A stretch of DNA of 47,061 nucleotides from the NCBI RefSeq assembly GCF_007860125.1, contig NZ_SJPW01000013.1:1-47061 (forward strand), written 5' to 3'. Positions within the stretch are counted from its first letter, which is position 1. The number at the start of each line of letters is the position of its first letter. Position numbers and translations under genes: made by a program. Source of the stretch: Rubripirellula tenax. Its GTDB lineage: Bacteria > Planctomycetota > Planctomycetia > Pirellulales > Pirellulaceae. Below, one piece after another: positions 20,373-29,002 of this stretch. The notes beneath the pieces are model-generated. The model saw nothing but the letters and a program-made list of their open reading frames with translations. It was not told the origin of the DNA and searched no databases.

Positions 20373-20496
20373 GACTGCCTGATTGGACTACATCACCTCG
20401 ACTGTCGTGGGTTCGAGTCCCACCGAAGCGAACCTCGCGTTCGCTTCGTAGCTCAGTTGGTAGAGCATCGAATTTGTCTGATCGACCCACTTCGTC
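20373..20496 (+). ncRNA. RNA module copy 3 with permuted tRNA (opened in the anticodon loop)
   Basis: Module parts: GACTGCC, helix GATTGGAC/GTCTGATC (20381-20388 with 20476-20483), TACA, and CTTCGTC at 20490. Inside, the 3' half comes first: anticodon stem CTCGA, variable loop, T arm GTGGG/CCCAC, acceptor CGAAGCG. After the loop CTCGC comes the 5' half GTTCGCTTCG, TA, D arm GCTC/GAGC with loop AGTTGGTA, and TCGAA. The acceptor halves form a perfect 10-bp hairpin. TCGA pairs TCGA across the break. The anticodon depends on the unknown joining point; joining TTTG to CAC would give TGC (Ala). Confidence 0.7.
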
Positions 20497-20550
20497 AATC
20501 GCGTTTTCCCTCGCGGACTCGCCAACGCAGTTCGGTGGACACGTACGCCG

Positions 20551-20802
20551 TCACGGCGCGCCTGTATCCGACTGTTGGCGAAGCGTGTATTCGGCGCGCG
20601 CCTTAAGCAGATTCAGCTCGTCGACCTGTTCCAGCAGAGCATCGAGTTCGGCAACTTCATCTTGGGAGAGTTCACCCTCAGAGTTGCGTCGAAGCAGTTC
20701 GTCGAGTCTTGATTGGGACCGTGGGGCAAGCATTGAACTTGCAAGCGCTTCCAAGCCGGACGTGCTGACGGTTGGCAATATCTTCGACTCGTTTGACATC
20801 AC
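20551..20802 (-). CDS. Small conserved acidic protein
   Basis: An 83-residue minus-strand protein beginning MMSNESKILPTVSTSGLEAL. The C-terminal half, LLRRNSEGELSQDEVAELDA and then LLEQVDELNLLKARAEYTL, is a charged helix pattern I recall from small proteins widespread in planctomycetes and cyanobacteria, sometimes beside toxin genes. No partner is visible here. The start may be the first or second Met. It is divergent from the DUF1559 gene and faces the end of the tRNA array. Function unknown. Confidence 0.7.
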   Translation of the reverse strand: MMSNESKILPTVSTSGLEALASSMLAPRSQSRLDELLRRNSEGELSQDEVAELDALLEQVDELNLLKARAEYTLRQQSDTGAP

Positions 20803-21184
20803 TCGCTCCGAATAAGACGCATATCCAACGTAGAAACAGGATAGCAGTTTGTGCTAACTCGGCTCTACCGCGAAAATCGGGTGTCCCAAACCGTGCAAAA
20901 AGCGGTGTTTTCGTCCATCTTCGCTAACCGTTTTGCCCGCCGTCCTGCAGGCAAATTTTGAGGCTTGGTCCAAATACTCCGGCATCAACCTCCAGGTAAA
21001 GTGATTGCTCTGTGGACTTACCACCGACCGGGCTCAGTTTACCGAAATCCGTGAACGCTATTTGCAACCAGAAACATGCTGATTGTCCGACATCAAGAAA
21101 TTTCGTCGATTTTTGGTAATCGCGGGATCAACGGTAGTTACTAGGCAAACGGTTTGTTTCCCGCTCGCACAGCGACTTTCAAAT
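20803..21184. other. Intergenic region between small gene and DUF1559 gene
   Basis: About 380 bp holding the divergent promoters of the two flanking genes. A possible upstream in-frame extension of the DUF1559 gene begins at 21083 but does not look like a leader. No repeats or RNA genes seen. Confidence 0.4.
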
Positions 21185-22384
21185 ATGTCTGCTCCGAATC
21201 CTCGACGCGCTCTCACATTGATTGAGTTGCTGGTTGTGATTGCGATTATCGGCGTTTTGGTTGGCATCCTTCTGCCAGCAGTGCAAGCGGCACGGGAAGC
21301 CGCTCGGCGGATGAGCTGCAGCAATAATTTTAAGCAGATTGGAGTTGCGATCCACAATTATCACGCAGCCTACAATAAACTTCCAATGCAGATTGGCGGT
21401 ACTTTTCATCCACGAGACAACGCGACCTATGCCGGAGCCAATCGGAATCGTGCTACCAATCAGTTCAATCTTGGTTTCCTGGTTGGACTGACTCCCTATC
21501 TCGAGCAGCAATCGCTTTGGGAGCAGATCAGCAACCCCTATGCGTTTGATGTCGATGGCGAAACCGTGATTTCACCGGCGTGGCCTGCGATGGGGCCGGA
21601 GCCTTCCGAACCAACCTATGGGCCATGGAGCAGAGAGATTCCAACGCTTCGGTGCCCAAGTGATCCGGGGACCGGTTTGCCTTCGCTTGGACGCACGAAC
21701 TACGCCGCTTGCTATGGCGACAGTACTGATTGGGTCGAAACGGGATACTGGCGGTGGGATGGTGGCTCCAGTGGTTGGATCTCAGACGTGTTACAGGCAA
21801 CGAGAGCCAACGGGTCCTGTCGTGGTGTTTTTGTCCCGCGAAAATTCACGGCCTTTAAAGATGTCCAAGATGGCCTTTCCAACACGATTGCCTGCGGAGA
21901 AATCGCTACCGATCTGGGGGATCGCGATGTGCGAACGACACCGCACTTGTTCACAGGCTGGGGACCGGTCGGCGTCCATAGCAACCCACGGGTCTGCCAG
22001 CCCGATCGCGATCCCAATCGCCCTCGGTTTTGGAGTGTGGGTTTTACGAACATTGGAGCTCCCGAGAATCGGCGAGGTTATAGTTGGGCCAATGGCGGTC
22101 CGCTTTATTCAGGATTCAACACGACTTTGCCGCCTAACAACGAGATTTGCTTGGGGGCAGATCATTCTTCAGGCGGTCACGCACCGGCGAGTAGTCGGCA
22201 CGCGGGTGGCGTTCATGTTCTGATGACCGATGGCGCTGTCAAGTTTGTTAGCGAATCGATCGAAGCCGGCGATGACACTGCACCCGTAGTTACTTCCGCT
22301 AATGCGGGACGGCCAAGCCCGTATGGACTTTGGGGATCGCTTGGAACACGCGCATCGCACGAAGTGATCAAGGAGGAGTTTTAG
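21185..22384 (+). CDS. DUF1559 protein with type IV pilin-like N-terminus
   Basis: A 399-residue protein from ATG 21185; an in-frame ATG at 21083 would add 34 residues before the pilin motif and is unlikely. The N-terminus RRALTLIELLVVIAIIGVLV is a prepilin cleavage and methylation motif, followed by LLPAVQAAREAARRMSCSNN, the typical DUF1559 continuation. The C-terminus has SSRHAGGVHVLMTDGAVKFVS, matching the family's H-x-G-G..V...DG.V.F ending. DUF1559 proteins exist in dozens of copies in planctomycetes and are thought to be pseudopilin-like surface or secretion proteins. A palindromic element and a sigma factor gene follow. Confidence 0.9.
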   Translation: MSAPNPRRALTLIELLVVIAIIGVLVGILLPAVQAAREAARRMSCSNNFKQIGVAIHNYHAAYNKLPMQIGGTFHPRDNATYAGANRNRATNQFNLGFLVGLTPYLEQQSLWEQISNPYAFDVDGETVISPAWPAMGPEPSEPTYGPWSREIPTLRCPSDPGTGLPSLGRTNYAACYGDSTDWVETGYWRWDGGSSGWISDVLQATRANGSCRGVFVPRKFTAFKDVQDGLSNTIACGEIATDLGDRDVRTTPHLFTGWGPVGVHSNPRVCQPDRDPNRPRFWSVGFTNIGAPENRRGYSWANGGPLYSGFNTTLPPNNEICLGADHSSGGHAPASSRHAGGVHVLMTDGAVKFVSESIEAGDDTAPVVTSANAGRPSPYGLWGSLGTRASHEVIKEEF

Positions 22385-22412
22385 CCGCAACCCGCTGCGT
22401 CAAACTCACGTG

Positions 22413-22481
22413 CGTAGCGAAACTCGTCAAGAGTTTCGACCGCCAGGGGAATCGCCGAAAGCCTTGACAACTTTCTTTACG
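22413..22481 (+). repeat. Palindromic element copy 1 (intergenic, degenerate)
   Basis: Left arm GTAGCGAAACTCGTCAAGAG is well kept, the right arm (GCCGAAAGCCTTGACAACTT) is decayed. It lies between the DUF1559 and sigma factor genes. Confidence 0.75.
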
Positions 22482-22501
22482 GGTCAGCTATCTGACGTTC
22501 C

Positions 22502-23038
22502 ATGGAAAACAAGGATCAACAATACGATCGTTTTATGTCGCTCTTTGTGGGCACTGAGCGAGCGATTAGAGGGTACGTACGTTCGTTGCTTCCGTCGAGT
22601 CAGGACGTCGATGATCTGATGCAGAATATTGGTCTGGCGTGCTGGCACAAGTTCAATGAATTTGACCTGGAGGGATCGAGCCAAGATTTTGTCCGGTGGT
22701 GTTGTGTAATCTCTCGGTTCGAAGTGTTGCGGTTTCGACGCTCACGGGCCAGAGATCGATTGGTTTTGAGTGAAGAGGTGATCACATTGCTTGCTGTCGA
22801 GGCAGAAGATCGGTTGCAGCGGAGTGAGACGGAACGACAAGCACTGAAGCATTGTCTACAAAAGTTAAACGAGCCTGAACGACGCCTGCTGCTGAGCATT
22901 CACACGCGAGGCGATTCGATCTCGCGAATCGCTGCGGAATCGAACGTAAAAGCCCGTCAACTCTACAGCAAATTGAACGCACTCAGAGACTTAGTTGCCG
23001 ATTGCGTACGCGCGTCGATGGCTCAAGGGGAAGCATAA
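22502..23038 (+). CDS. ECF-type RNA polymerase sigma factor
   Basis: A 178-residue protein. Region 2 is visible in RYVRSLLPSSQDVDDLMQNI-like sequence (here RGYVRSLLPSS then DVDDLMQNIGLACWHKF) and SRFEVLRFRRSRARDR. Region 4 lies in EPERRLLLSIHTRGDSISRI with a helix-turn-helix ending at QLYSKLNALR. This is the sigma subgroup common in Rhodopirellula-like planctomycetes, paired with FecR proteins. The FecR-like gene starts 2 bp after this stop, so sigma and regulator are co-translated. It probably controls the sulfatase/cytochrome genes downstream. Confidence 0.85.
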   Translation: MENKDQQYDRFMSLFVGTERAIRGYVRSLLPSSQDVDDLMQNIGLACWHKFNEFDLEGSSQDFVRWCCVISRFEVLRFRRSRARDRLVLSEEVITLLAVEAEDRLQRSETERQALKHCLQKLNEPERRLLLSIHTRGDSISRIAAESNVKARQLYSKLNALRDLVADCVRASMAQGEA

Positions 23039-23039
23039 A

Positions 23040-24368
23040 ATGAATCGCTCGATTGAATCGCTGGCTCGTGCCTATCAAGACCAGACTCTCAGTGAGGACG
23101 ACGTAAGAGAGTTGGATCAACTTCTCAAGACGAACGCTGGGGCTCGTGAAATCTTCCTGCGCGAAACTAATCTGATTGCCACGCTCGAAGATATTGCATG
23201 TGATGAAGTAGCCGAGTTGCCAACGGTTACCATGCTTTCACTGCCGAGGCAGCTACATGATGAAACGTCTCAGGCGAGCCCTCTACGATGGACGATGGCC
23301 GCCGGTTGGTTCGTGGCGACTGCGGCCGTAGTACTGTTGATGGCGAGCCTTTACTCGATTTCGAATCCAGTAGACAAAGCGATCGCGACGATCGTCGGTC
23401 TCAGCGGACCTTCGCAATGGACAGGTGATGGCGGGCAAGTCCGAAGCGATCTCACGATCGGAATGCAGTTGCCGGGCGGAACGATTGATGGCCTGTCACC
23501 AGAGTCTTGGTTTGCCCTGGAGTTCACCGACGGCTCGACAGTCAGAACGTCTGGGAATTCAATGCTTGCCTACTCAGAGGTTAGACAGAAGGTGCTTCAT
23601 CTGAAGTCGGGCAACCTGTCGGCAGATGTCGCGCCGCAACCGGATGGCCGTCCGATGCTGATCCATACTCGATCTGCCGTTCTCGAAGTCATTGGAACAA
23701 GCTTTGACGTCGATGCCGATCTCGCTTCGACGGCGCTGAATGTCACCGAGGGAATGGTGCGCGTCAAGCGACTCAGTGACGGCCGTCAGGTCGAGGTGCC
23801 CGCGCAGCACCAGGTTGTCGCCGCAGCGGACCACGATTTGAGCGTCAATCAAATATCGCGCGTTGCCTACCAATGGCGCAGTCGACTCGAAGAGGGAGCG
23901 AGTCGTACGTTTGGTCGCTGGCTTCCTGCCATGGGTGATGCGGGGCCGCTGCTGCATTGCATTCCCTACATGACCAAGGATGGGCGAACGATCTACACGT
24001 CCTCGTTTCAAGTCACGGCAGCCGAAGGCGCACCCATCATGACCAGCGATCGGTCGATCGTCTCAGTGAGGGGCCGTCTTGATCGCGCCACTGACCTTTA
24101 CGTTGGCATGTCACTGAAAACGGAAGACGGCACCTTTGCCGGCAGATTCCAGGTTGTATTGCCGAGTGAACAATTCCAAGGGCAAGAAGTGTTTGAGATC
24201 AGTTTGCCCCTCGAGGATTTCACGCTCGACCCGTCACTGGCCTCGATGAAACGGGAGTTTGCCAAGTCAGCGAGTGATTTGGTTGTCGATACCGTTTGGT
24301 GTCATACGCTCTATGTACCGGTCGGGTTAGCGGTCGCCACCATTGAACTGGCGGAGCGGGCTGAATGA
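23040..24368 (+). CDS. FecR-domain transmembrane regulator
   Basis: A 442-residue protein from ATG 23040. The cytoplasmic N-terminus has SLARAYQDQTLSEDDVRELD, the sigma-regulator start typical of this group. A membrane helix at about residues 84-103 (GWFVATAAVVLLMASLYSIS) is followed by a periplasmic FecR domain: DGSTVRTSGNSMLAYSE, VLHLKSGNLSADV, HTRSAVLEVIGTSFDVD, NVTEGMVRVKR. The C-terminal about 150 residues look like a strand-rich extra domain. It likely binds the upstream sigma factor and senses a periplasmic signal. Its stop overlaps the ATG of the sulfatase gene. Confidence 0.85.
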   Translation: MNRSIESLARAYQDQTLSEDDVRELDQLLKTNAGAREIFLRETNLIATLEDIACDEVAELPTVTMLSLPRQLHDETSQASPLRWTMAAGWFVATAAVVLLMASLYSISNPVDKAIATIVGLSGPSQWTGDGGQVRSDLTIGMQLPGGTIDGLSPESWFALEFTDGSTVRTSGNSMLAYSEVRQKVLHLKSGNLSADVAPQPDGRPMLIHTRSAVLEVIGTSFDVDADLASTALNVTEGMVRVKRLSDGRQVEVPAQHQVVAAADHDLSVNQISRVAYQWRSRLEEGASRTFGRWLPAMGDAGPLLHCIPYMTKDGRTIYTSSFQVTAAEGAPIMTSDRSIVSVRGRLDRATDLYVGMSLKTEDGTFAGRFQVVLPSEQFQGQEVFEISLPLEDFTLDPSLASMKREFAKSASDLVVDTVWCHTLYVPVGLAVATIELAERAE

Positions 24369-26506
24369 TCGGAAAAACCTACTCTCGTAGCGAAACTCGT
24401 CAAGACTTTCGGCAATCAAACTTGCGTCCGACCGCGCCGAAACTCTTGACGAGTTTCGCTACGCTGTGTGTGTTGCTCGCTTCAAATATCTCGCTCGCCG
24501 AATCGCGTCTTCCAAACGTTGTTGTGCTGCTCTCGGACGACCTTGGGTGGAAAGATATCAGTTGCTTTGGCGGGCCCGTCCGGACGCCAACGTTGGATCG
24601 ACTGGCCAGCGAAGGAATGCGATTTACCGACTTTTACTCGGGAGCAGCTGTCTGTTCGCCTTCACGAGCCGTCTTGCTCACGGGGCGAACAAATCTTCGC
24701 TGTGGTATCTATAGCTGGATCAACGACAACGACCAACGGATCCATCTTCCCAAAAGCGAGGTGACGATAGCGGAGTTGCTGAAGGCTGAAGGTTATGCGA
24801 CGGCTCATTTCGGTAAGTGGCATTTAGGGATGCCGACGGCGAAGTATCCGGATAAGCCGACTCCATCGGATCACGGCTTTGATTATTGGTTTGCGACGGC
24901 CAACAATGCGGGACCAAGCCATCGGAACCCAAAGAACTTCATTCGCGACGGTAAGAAGGTGGGAGAGCTCGAGGGCTACTCTTGTGATCTGGTTGTCACC
25001 GAAGCCGCGGGTTGGCTCGACCGCCGTTCTAACAAGGAAGTGCCGTTCTTTCTGAATGTGTGGTTTCATGAACCTCACGCGCCGCTCGCCGCACCAGACG
25101 ACCTCGTCCAGCAATACGGAGAAGAATCCGACCCGGCGGCAGTTTACTCGGCGACGGTTGCGAATACCGATCGGGCGATCAAACGGTTGCTCGAAAAGCT
25201 TCACGACGTCGAGGAGCCCGATAATACCATTATTATTTATGCCTCCGATAATGGCAGCTACCGAAGTGACCGTGTCGGAGATCTTCGAGGGATCAAGGGT
25301 TCCAACTACGAAGGCGGAATTCGAGTTCCTGGGGTTTTTCATTGGCCGGGTCACATCGCGGCCGGGGCCGTGACGAGTGAACCGGCAGGACTGGTTGATC
25401 TCGTCCCAACTGTCTGTGGATTGATTGGTATCCAGCCGCCACAGGTACATCTCGACGGAACCGATCTGTCTGATCTGTTGACCGGAAAATCCGAAAAAGT
25501 TGCGAGAGATCAGCCGTTGTTCTGGGGTGAGCCACTTGGCGGTCCGCCGTTTGCAATTCGTGACGGACGCTACTCGATGGTTGCCTATCGCGAGGGTGAA
25601 GTTCCCAAAGATCAGCAGGCGATTGCTTCCATCAAAGCGAGGATTGAAGCGACGCTGCGGACCAAGGGGATTTTCGAGACGGAAACACGGGGAAGCTCAT
25701 TCGAAGCAAAGCTTTTCGAAGGGTTTTCTGATCGGGAAGTAGAAACGCTCCGTGGACAGTTCATCCAATTGAATCAATTTCATGAGTCCTGGATTCCGGC
25801 AATCAAGCAATCCAAACTAACAAGGTTCGAGCTCTACGACTTGGTGGAGGATCCTTCGCAGAAGCGGGAGTTGTCAGTTCGCTTGCCCCAAGTTCACTAC
25901 CGCCTCAAATCGAAAATTCAGCAATTGGCTTCCGATGCTTTGCAGGAAGCGTTCGATTGGTCGTCGAGCGAAGCGGCACCGGGGGAAGGGGAGCAGTCCA
26001 AGGCTCACATTCATCGCCTCGAATCCTTATTTCGCTCACCTTTTGACGCATTTCTGTATGTCAATCGGATTCCGGCCAAGACCGAGTCGGGTGAAACTCA
26101 TGGCGACTTGGCCGGCCGCATTTTGGGTCGGCTGGCAAACCAAGAAGGAAGGATTCTGATCAAGCTTCCGCCGAGAATGAATCGCCTGGCATACGAGGGA
26201 TTCAAGATCGCATTGGAAAGCGACACAGCTCTTCATTCCGGACGCTGCTTTTCCTGTCATCACCTACCCGATCTTGGTGATCTGGTGGCGAACCCGCCAA
26301 TTCCTTCCCTGCGCAATCGTTCGATATCGCCCGATCAGTTGCGAGAAGTGATGAGCAGTGATGCTCATCGTGAGATTCGGCTCGACGACGAAGACTTGCA
26401 ACGTTTGCACGCCCTGTTGCAGACACTGACCGATGTTCCGGATGAGAACTTCCGGGATTTGATACTCAAGGCCACTGTACTGGATACCTCCGGAGATTCT
26501 GAATGA
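24365..26506 (+). CDS. Sulfatase with C-terminal haem-binding motif
   Basis: A 713-residue exported enzyme; the ATG overlaps the FecR stop (ATGA). The sulfatase core shows PNVVVLLSDDLGWKDISCFG, the formylglycine motif CSPSR (Cys97), GKWHLG, and the metal residues of the ASDNG loop. It should hydrolyse sulfate esters in the periplasm, probably of sulfated polysaccharides. After about residue 560 comes a domain ending with CFSCHH (about 630), a c-type haem motif, unusual on a sulfatase. The N-terminus is odd: codons 8-34 are encoded by a palindromic element, and part of the predicted signal peptide (KLLTSFATLCVLLASNISLA) comes from it. Confidence 0.85.
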   Translation: MIGKTYSRSETRQDFRQSNLRPTAPKLLTSFATLCVLLASNISLAESRLPNVVVLLSDDLGWKDISCFGGPVRTPTLDRLASEGMRFTDFYSGAAVCSPSRAVLLTGRTNLRCGIYSWINDNDQRIHLPKSEVTIAELLKAEGYATAHFGKWHLGMPTAKYPDKPTPSDHGFDYWFATANNAGPSHRNPKNFIRDGKKVGELEGYSCDLVVTEAAGWLDRRSNKEVPFFLNVWFHEPHAPLAAPDDLVQQYGEESDPAAVYSATVANTDRAIKRLLEKLHDVEEPDNTIIIYASDNGSYRSDRVGDLRGIKGSNYEGGIRVPGVFHWPGHIAAGAVTSEPAGLVDLVPTVCGLIGIQPPQVHLDGTDLSDLLTGKSEKVARDQPLFWGEPLGGPPFAIRDGRYSMVAYREGEVPKDQQAIASIKARIEATLRTKGIFETETRGSSFEAKLFEGFSDREVETLRGQFIQLNQFHESWIPAIKQSKLTRFELYDLVEDPSQKRELSVRLPQVHYRLKSKIQQLASDALQEAFDWSSSEAAPGEGEQSKAHIHRLESLFRSPFDAFLYVNRIPAKTESGETHGDLAGRILGRLANQEGRILIKLPPRMNRLAYEGFKIALESDTALHSGRCFSCHHLPDLGDLVANPPIPSLRNRSISPDQLREVMSSDAHREIRLDDEDLQRLHALLQTLTDVPDENFRDLILKATVLDTSGDSE
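24386..24463 (+). repeat. Palindromic element copy 2 (translated inside the sulfatase gene)
   Basis: Arms CGTAGCGAAACTCGTCAAGA and CTCTTGACGAGTTTCGCTACG form an imperfect inverted repeat. The frame reads SRSETRQDFR at the left arm and KLLTSFAT at the right arm. Confidence 0.85.
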
Positions 26507-28986
26507 TTCGCTTGAACCCTTTGCTATTGCTAATGTTGATCACCGGCTGGGGCGGTGCCTGTTCACTCAGCTCACTCGCCGCCGATGTCACGGGGCATTC
26601 GATTCGTGGCCGTGTCGTCGATGTATCGAACGATGGTGTTGAAGGCGTGATGGTATCTGCGATCGACGACGAACAGCGAAAATGGACGTCCGTCTTCACT
26701 CAAAAAGACGGCTCGTTTGCAATTTCCGGATTGAGGAAGGTCGAACATAACATCCGCGCTCGGCTGATGGGGCTTTCCGACGAGTGGTTCAGCGGTATCG
26801 TCGCCGGCACGGAAGATATGGTGATTCAAACGCGGCCGGCAGTCGGAAAAGAATTGGAATTACAGCGTCCGGCCAGCAGCGCCATGAGCATGCTTGCCTT
26901 TGACGACCCGCGTGACAAATTGAATTTCAAAATGATGTGTGCCTACTGTCACCAAGTTGGAACAGTCGGCTTTCGCACTCCGGAAGAGCCTGTCGATTGG
27001 GAAACGATGCTGCGGCGAATGGATGGGTTTGGGGGGCTGTACCCACATACCCAGTCAACCATCATCGGGCGGCTGATGGCGACCTACAAAGACAACGCCG
27101 TTGAGAAGTGGCCAACCTTTGTTCCGCCGCCTGCTCCAACGGGACTTGCGGCTGCCGCAACGATCACGATGTGGGAGATGGATGAACCGCTGCAGGGTTC
27201 TTTTCATGATTTGGAAGTTGGTCGCGATGGGCGAGTTTATGCGGTCAACATCAGCAGGCACCGGATGATCGCCTTGGATCCAGATACTGGAGAGCAAACG
27301 CCGTACGAGTTTCCACCACGAACCTACGCGCCGCATTCGATCGAAACCGCAAACGATGGCAGCCTCTGGACCACCATGTGCGCGAGCGGCCAGATGGTTC
27401 GCTTCGACATCGAGACACATGACTTTGAGGTCTATAGCAGTGCCGAGGCTCCCAAAAAACGTGGCGACTATCCTCATACGCTACGAATCAATCCCAAGGA
27501 CCCCGAAGGCTTGATTTGGTACACCGATGCGGGTTCCAATTCTTGCTTTTCAATCCATCCCACGACACACGTGGTCAAGGAATACAAGCTGCTTGATGCC
27601 GGCCAGGCAATCGGCGCGGGCCGCGGTGAGTCGCGGGGGATTACACCCTACGGTTTGGATTTCTCGCCCGTCGACGGCATGATTTGGTATTCCAAATTGA
27701 ATGGAAATCGAATCGGCAGAATCGACCCCAAGGCGGAGGATGGTGCGATCAAGGAATGGAATCCTCCATTTCGCGGTCCTCGACGTTTGCACGTTGCGCC
27801 CGATGGGATGGTTTGGGTTCCCGGATTTGGTTCGGGTGTATTTGGCAAGTTTGATCCGAATACCGAAGTATGGACTGTGTATGAATTACCCGACGCAGAG
27901 AACCAAATACCTTATGCGCTGAACGTTGACAAAGAAGGCATCGTTTGGATTTGCGGTACCGGAAATGACACGATTAATCGTTTTGATCCGAAAACAGAAA
28001 CGCTAGTCGAGTTCCGATTGCCGACGCGAGTTTCCTACACACGCGAAATCGAGTTCGACGACGAGGGGAATATCTGGACCAGCACCTCGGGGCCTGCGAC
28101 GCATATGGAACGTGGTGTCGGTGCAGTGATCCGAATCTCGCTGCCGAAATCATTGCCTGAAGACGGCGGGATCCAACTTGCCGGCAAAACGTACGAGCGC
28201 AACCACGACGTCGGCAATCTGGCAACGGCTCCAGAGACGAAAAGGCAACCCGACAATTCGGCACTGCTCATGAAAATTGCCGGAATGGAACTGCCCAAAC
28301 CTTACGTACCGAAGCAACATCAGCAGTACGTCGATACGATGTTGGCGAGCATGTCGGAACACCGACGTGGTCGAGCCAATCGGTTGTGGAATGAGTTTCG
28401 ACAAGCGAATCCGGACAAAATGAACGATGGAAGAATATTCATACGAATTATCGACTACGTGGCCAACGAGACGATTGCTCCAATGTCCGATCGGCGTTTC
28501 ATCACGAAGTGGCAATTTCACAACTTCGGATCGGCCCCAGATCAAGTGAGCGGTCGATCGCCCGAAAATGGCAAACTCGTCTTTGAGCAAGCAGCCTGTA
28601 GTCGCTGTCACACGATCGCCGGACAGGGTTCCAAATACGGCCCAGACCTAACCGACGTCACTAAGCGATTCCAAGGAAGCAAGCTGCTAAAACAAATTGT
28701 CGCTCCCTCCAGCGAGATCCACAAAGAGTTCCAGACACAGATGATCTTGGTGGACGACGGGCGACTGTTGACGGGAGTGGTGATTGAAGAAAACGAGGAT
28801 CAGCTTCGTTTGCTGCCTAACCTGCTCAAACCCGATAAAATGGAAGCGATTGCCAAATCATCGATCGAGCAGCGCCGGGTAGCCGACGTCTCGAGCATGC
28901 CTGAAGGGCTGCTGGACACATTCACGATCGAAGAGATATTTGACCTGCTCGCATTCCTGCAATCTCGGCATGAGACAGGCGAATGA
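26503..28986 (+). CDS. Streptogramin lyase-like propeller protein with two cytochrome motifs
   Basis: An 827-residue exported protein; the ATG overlaps the previous stop. Signal peptide (about 1-27), then a CarboxypepD-reg-like fold (SIRGRVVDVSNDGVEGVMVS), a haem motif CAYCH (about 147), and a Vgb-type beta propeller (about 215-560) with repeated DG.VW..., IGRIDPK and VNISRHRMIALDPDTG blades. A C-terminal cytochrome domain has CSRCHTIAGQGSKYGPDLTD (about 703) and the family ending DGRLLTGVV...LAFLQS. It probably moves electrons or binds a sugar or peptide in the periplasm. It belongs to the operon driven by the sigma/FecR pair. Confidence 0.85.
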   Translation: MIRLNPLLLLMLITGWGGACSLSSLAADVTGHSIRGRVVDVSNDGVEGVMVSAIDDEQRKWTSVFTQKDGSFAISGLRKVEHNIRARLMGLSDEWFSGIVAGTEDMVIQTRPAVGKELELQRPASSAMSMLAFDDPRDKLNFKMMCAYCHQVGTVGFRTPEEPVDWETMLRRMDGFGGLYPHTQSTIIGRLMATYKDNAVEKWPTFVPPPAPTGLAAAATITMWEMDEPLQGSFHDLEVGRDGRVYAVNISRHRMIALDPDTGEQTPYEFPPRTYAPHSIETANDGSLWTTMCASGQMVRFDIETHDFEVYSSAEAPKKRGDYPHTLRINPKDPEGLIWYTDAGSNSCFSIHPTTHVVKEYKLLDAGQAIGAGRGESRGITPYGLDFSPVDGMIWYSKLNGNRIGRIDPKAEDGAIKEWNPPFRGPRRLHVAPDGMVWVPGFGSGVFGKFDPNTEVWTVYELPDAENQIPYALNVDKEGIVWICGTGNDTINRFDPKTETLVEFRLPTRVSYTREIEFDDEGNIWTSTSGPATHMERGVGAVIRISLPKSLPEDGGIQLAGKTYERNHDVGNLATAPETKRQPDNSALLMKIAGMELPKPYVPKQHQQYVDTMLASMSEHRRGRANRLWNEFRQANPDKMNDGRIFIRIIDYVANETIAPMSDRRFITKWQFHNFGSAPDQVSGRSPENGKLVFEQAACSRCHTIAGQGSKYGPDLTDVTKRFQGSKLLKQIVAPSSEIHKEFQTQMILVDDGRLLTGVVIEENEDQLRLLPNLLKPDKMEAIAKSSIEQRRVADVSSMPEGLLDTFTIEEIFDLLAFLQSRHETGE

Positions 28987-29002
28987 CACTGGTGGCTAAC
29001 CA

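Noticed and set aside
20150-20496. Group I intron, hammerhead or other known ribozyme around the permuted tRNAs
   Set aside because: The GGACTACA word resembles part of a group I core, but the other core elements and the required length are missing. The hammerhead CUGAUGA/GAAA core is not present.
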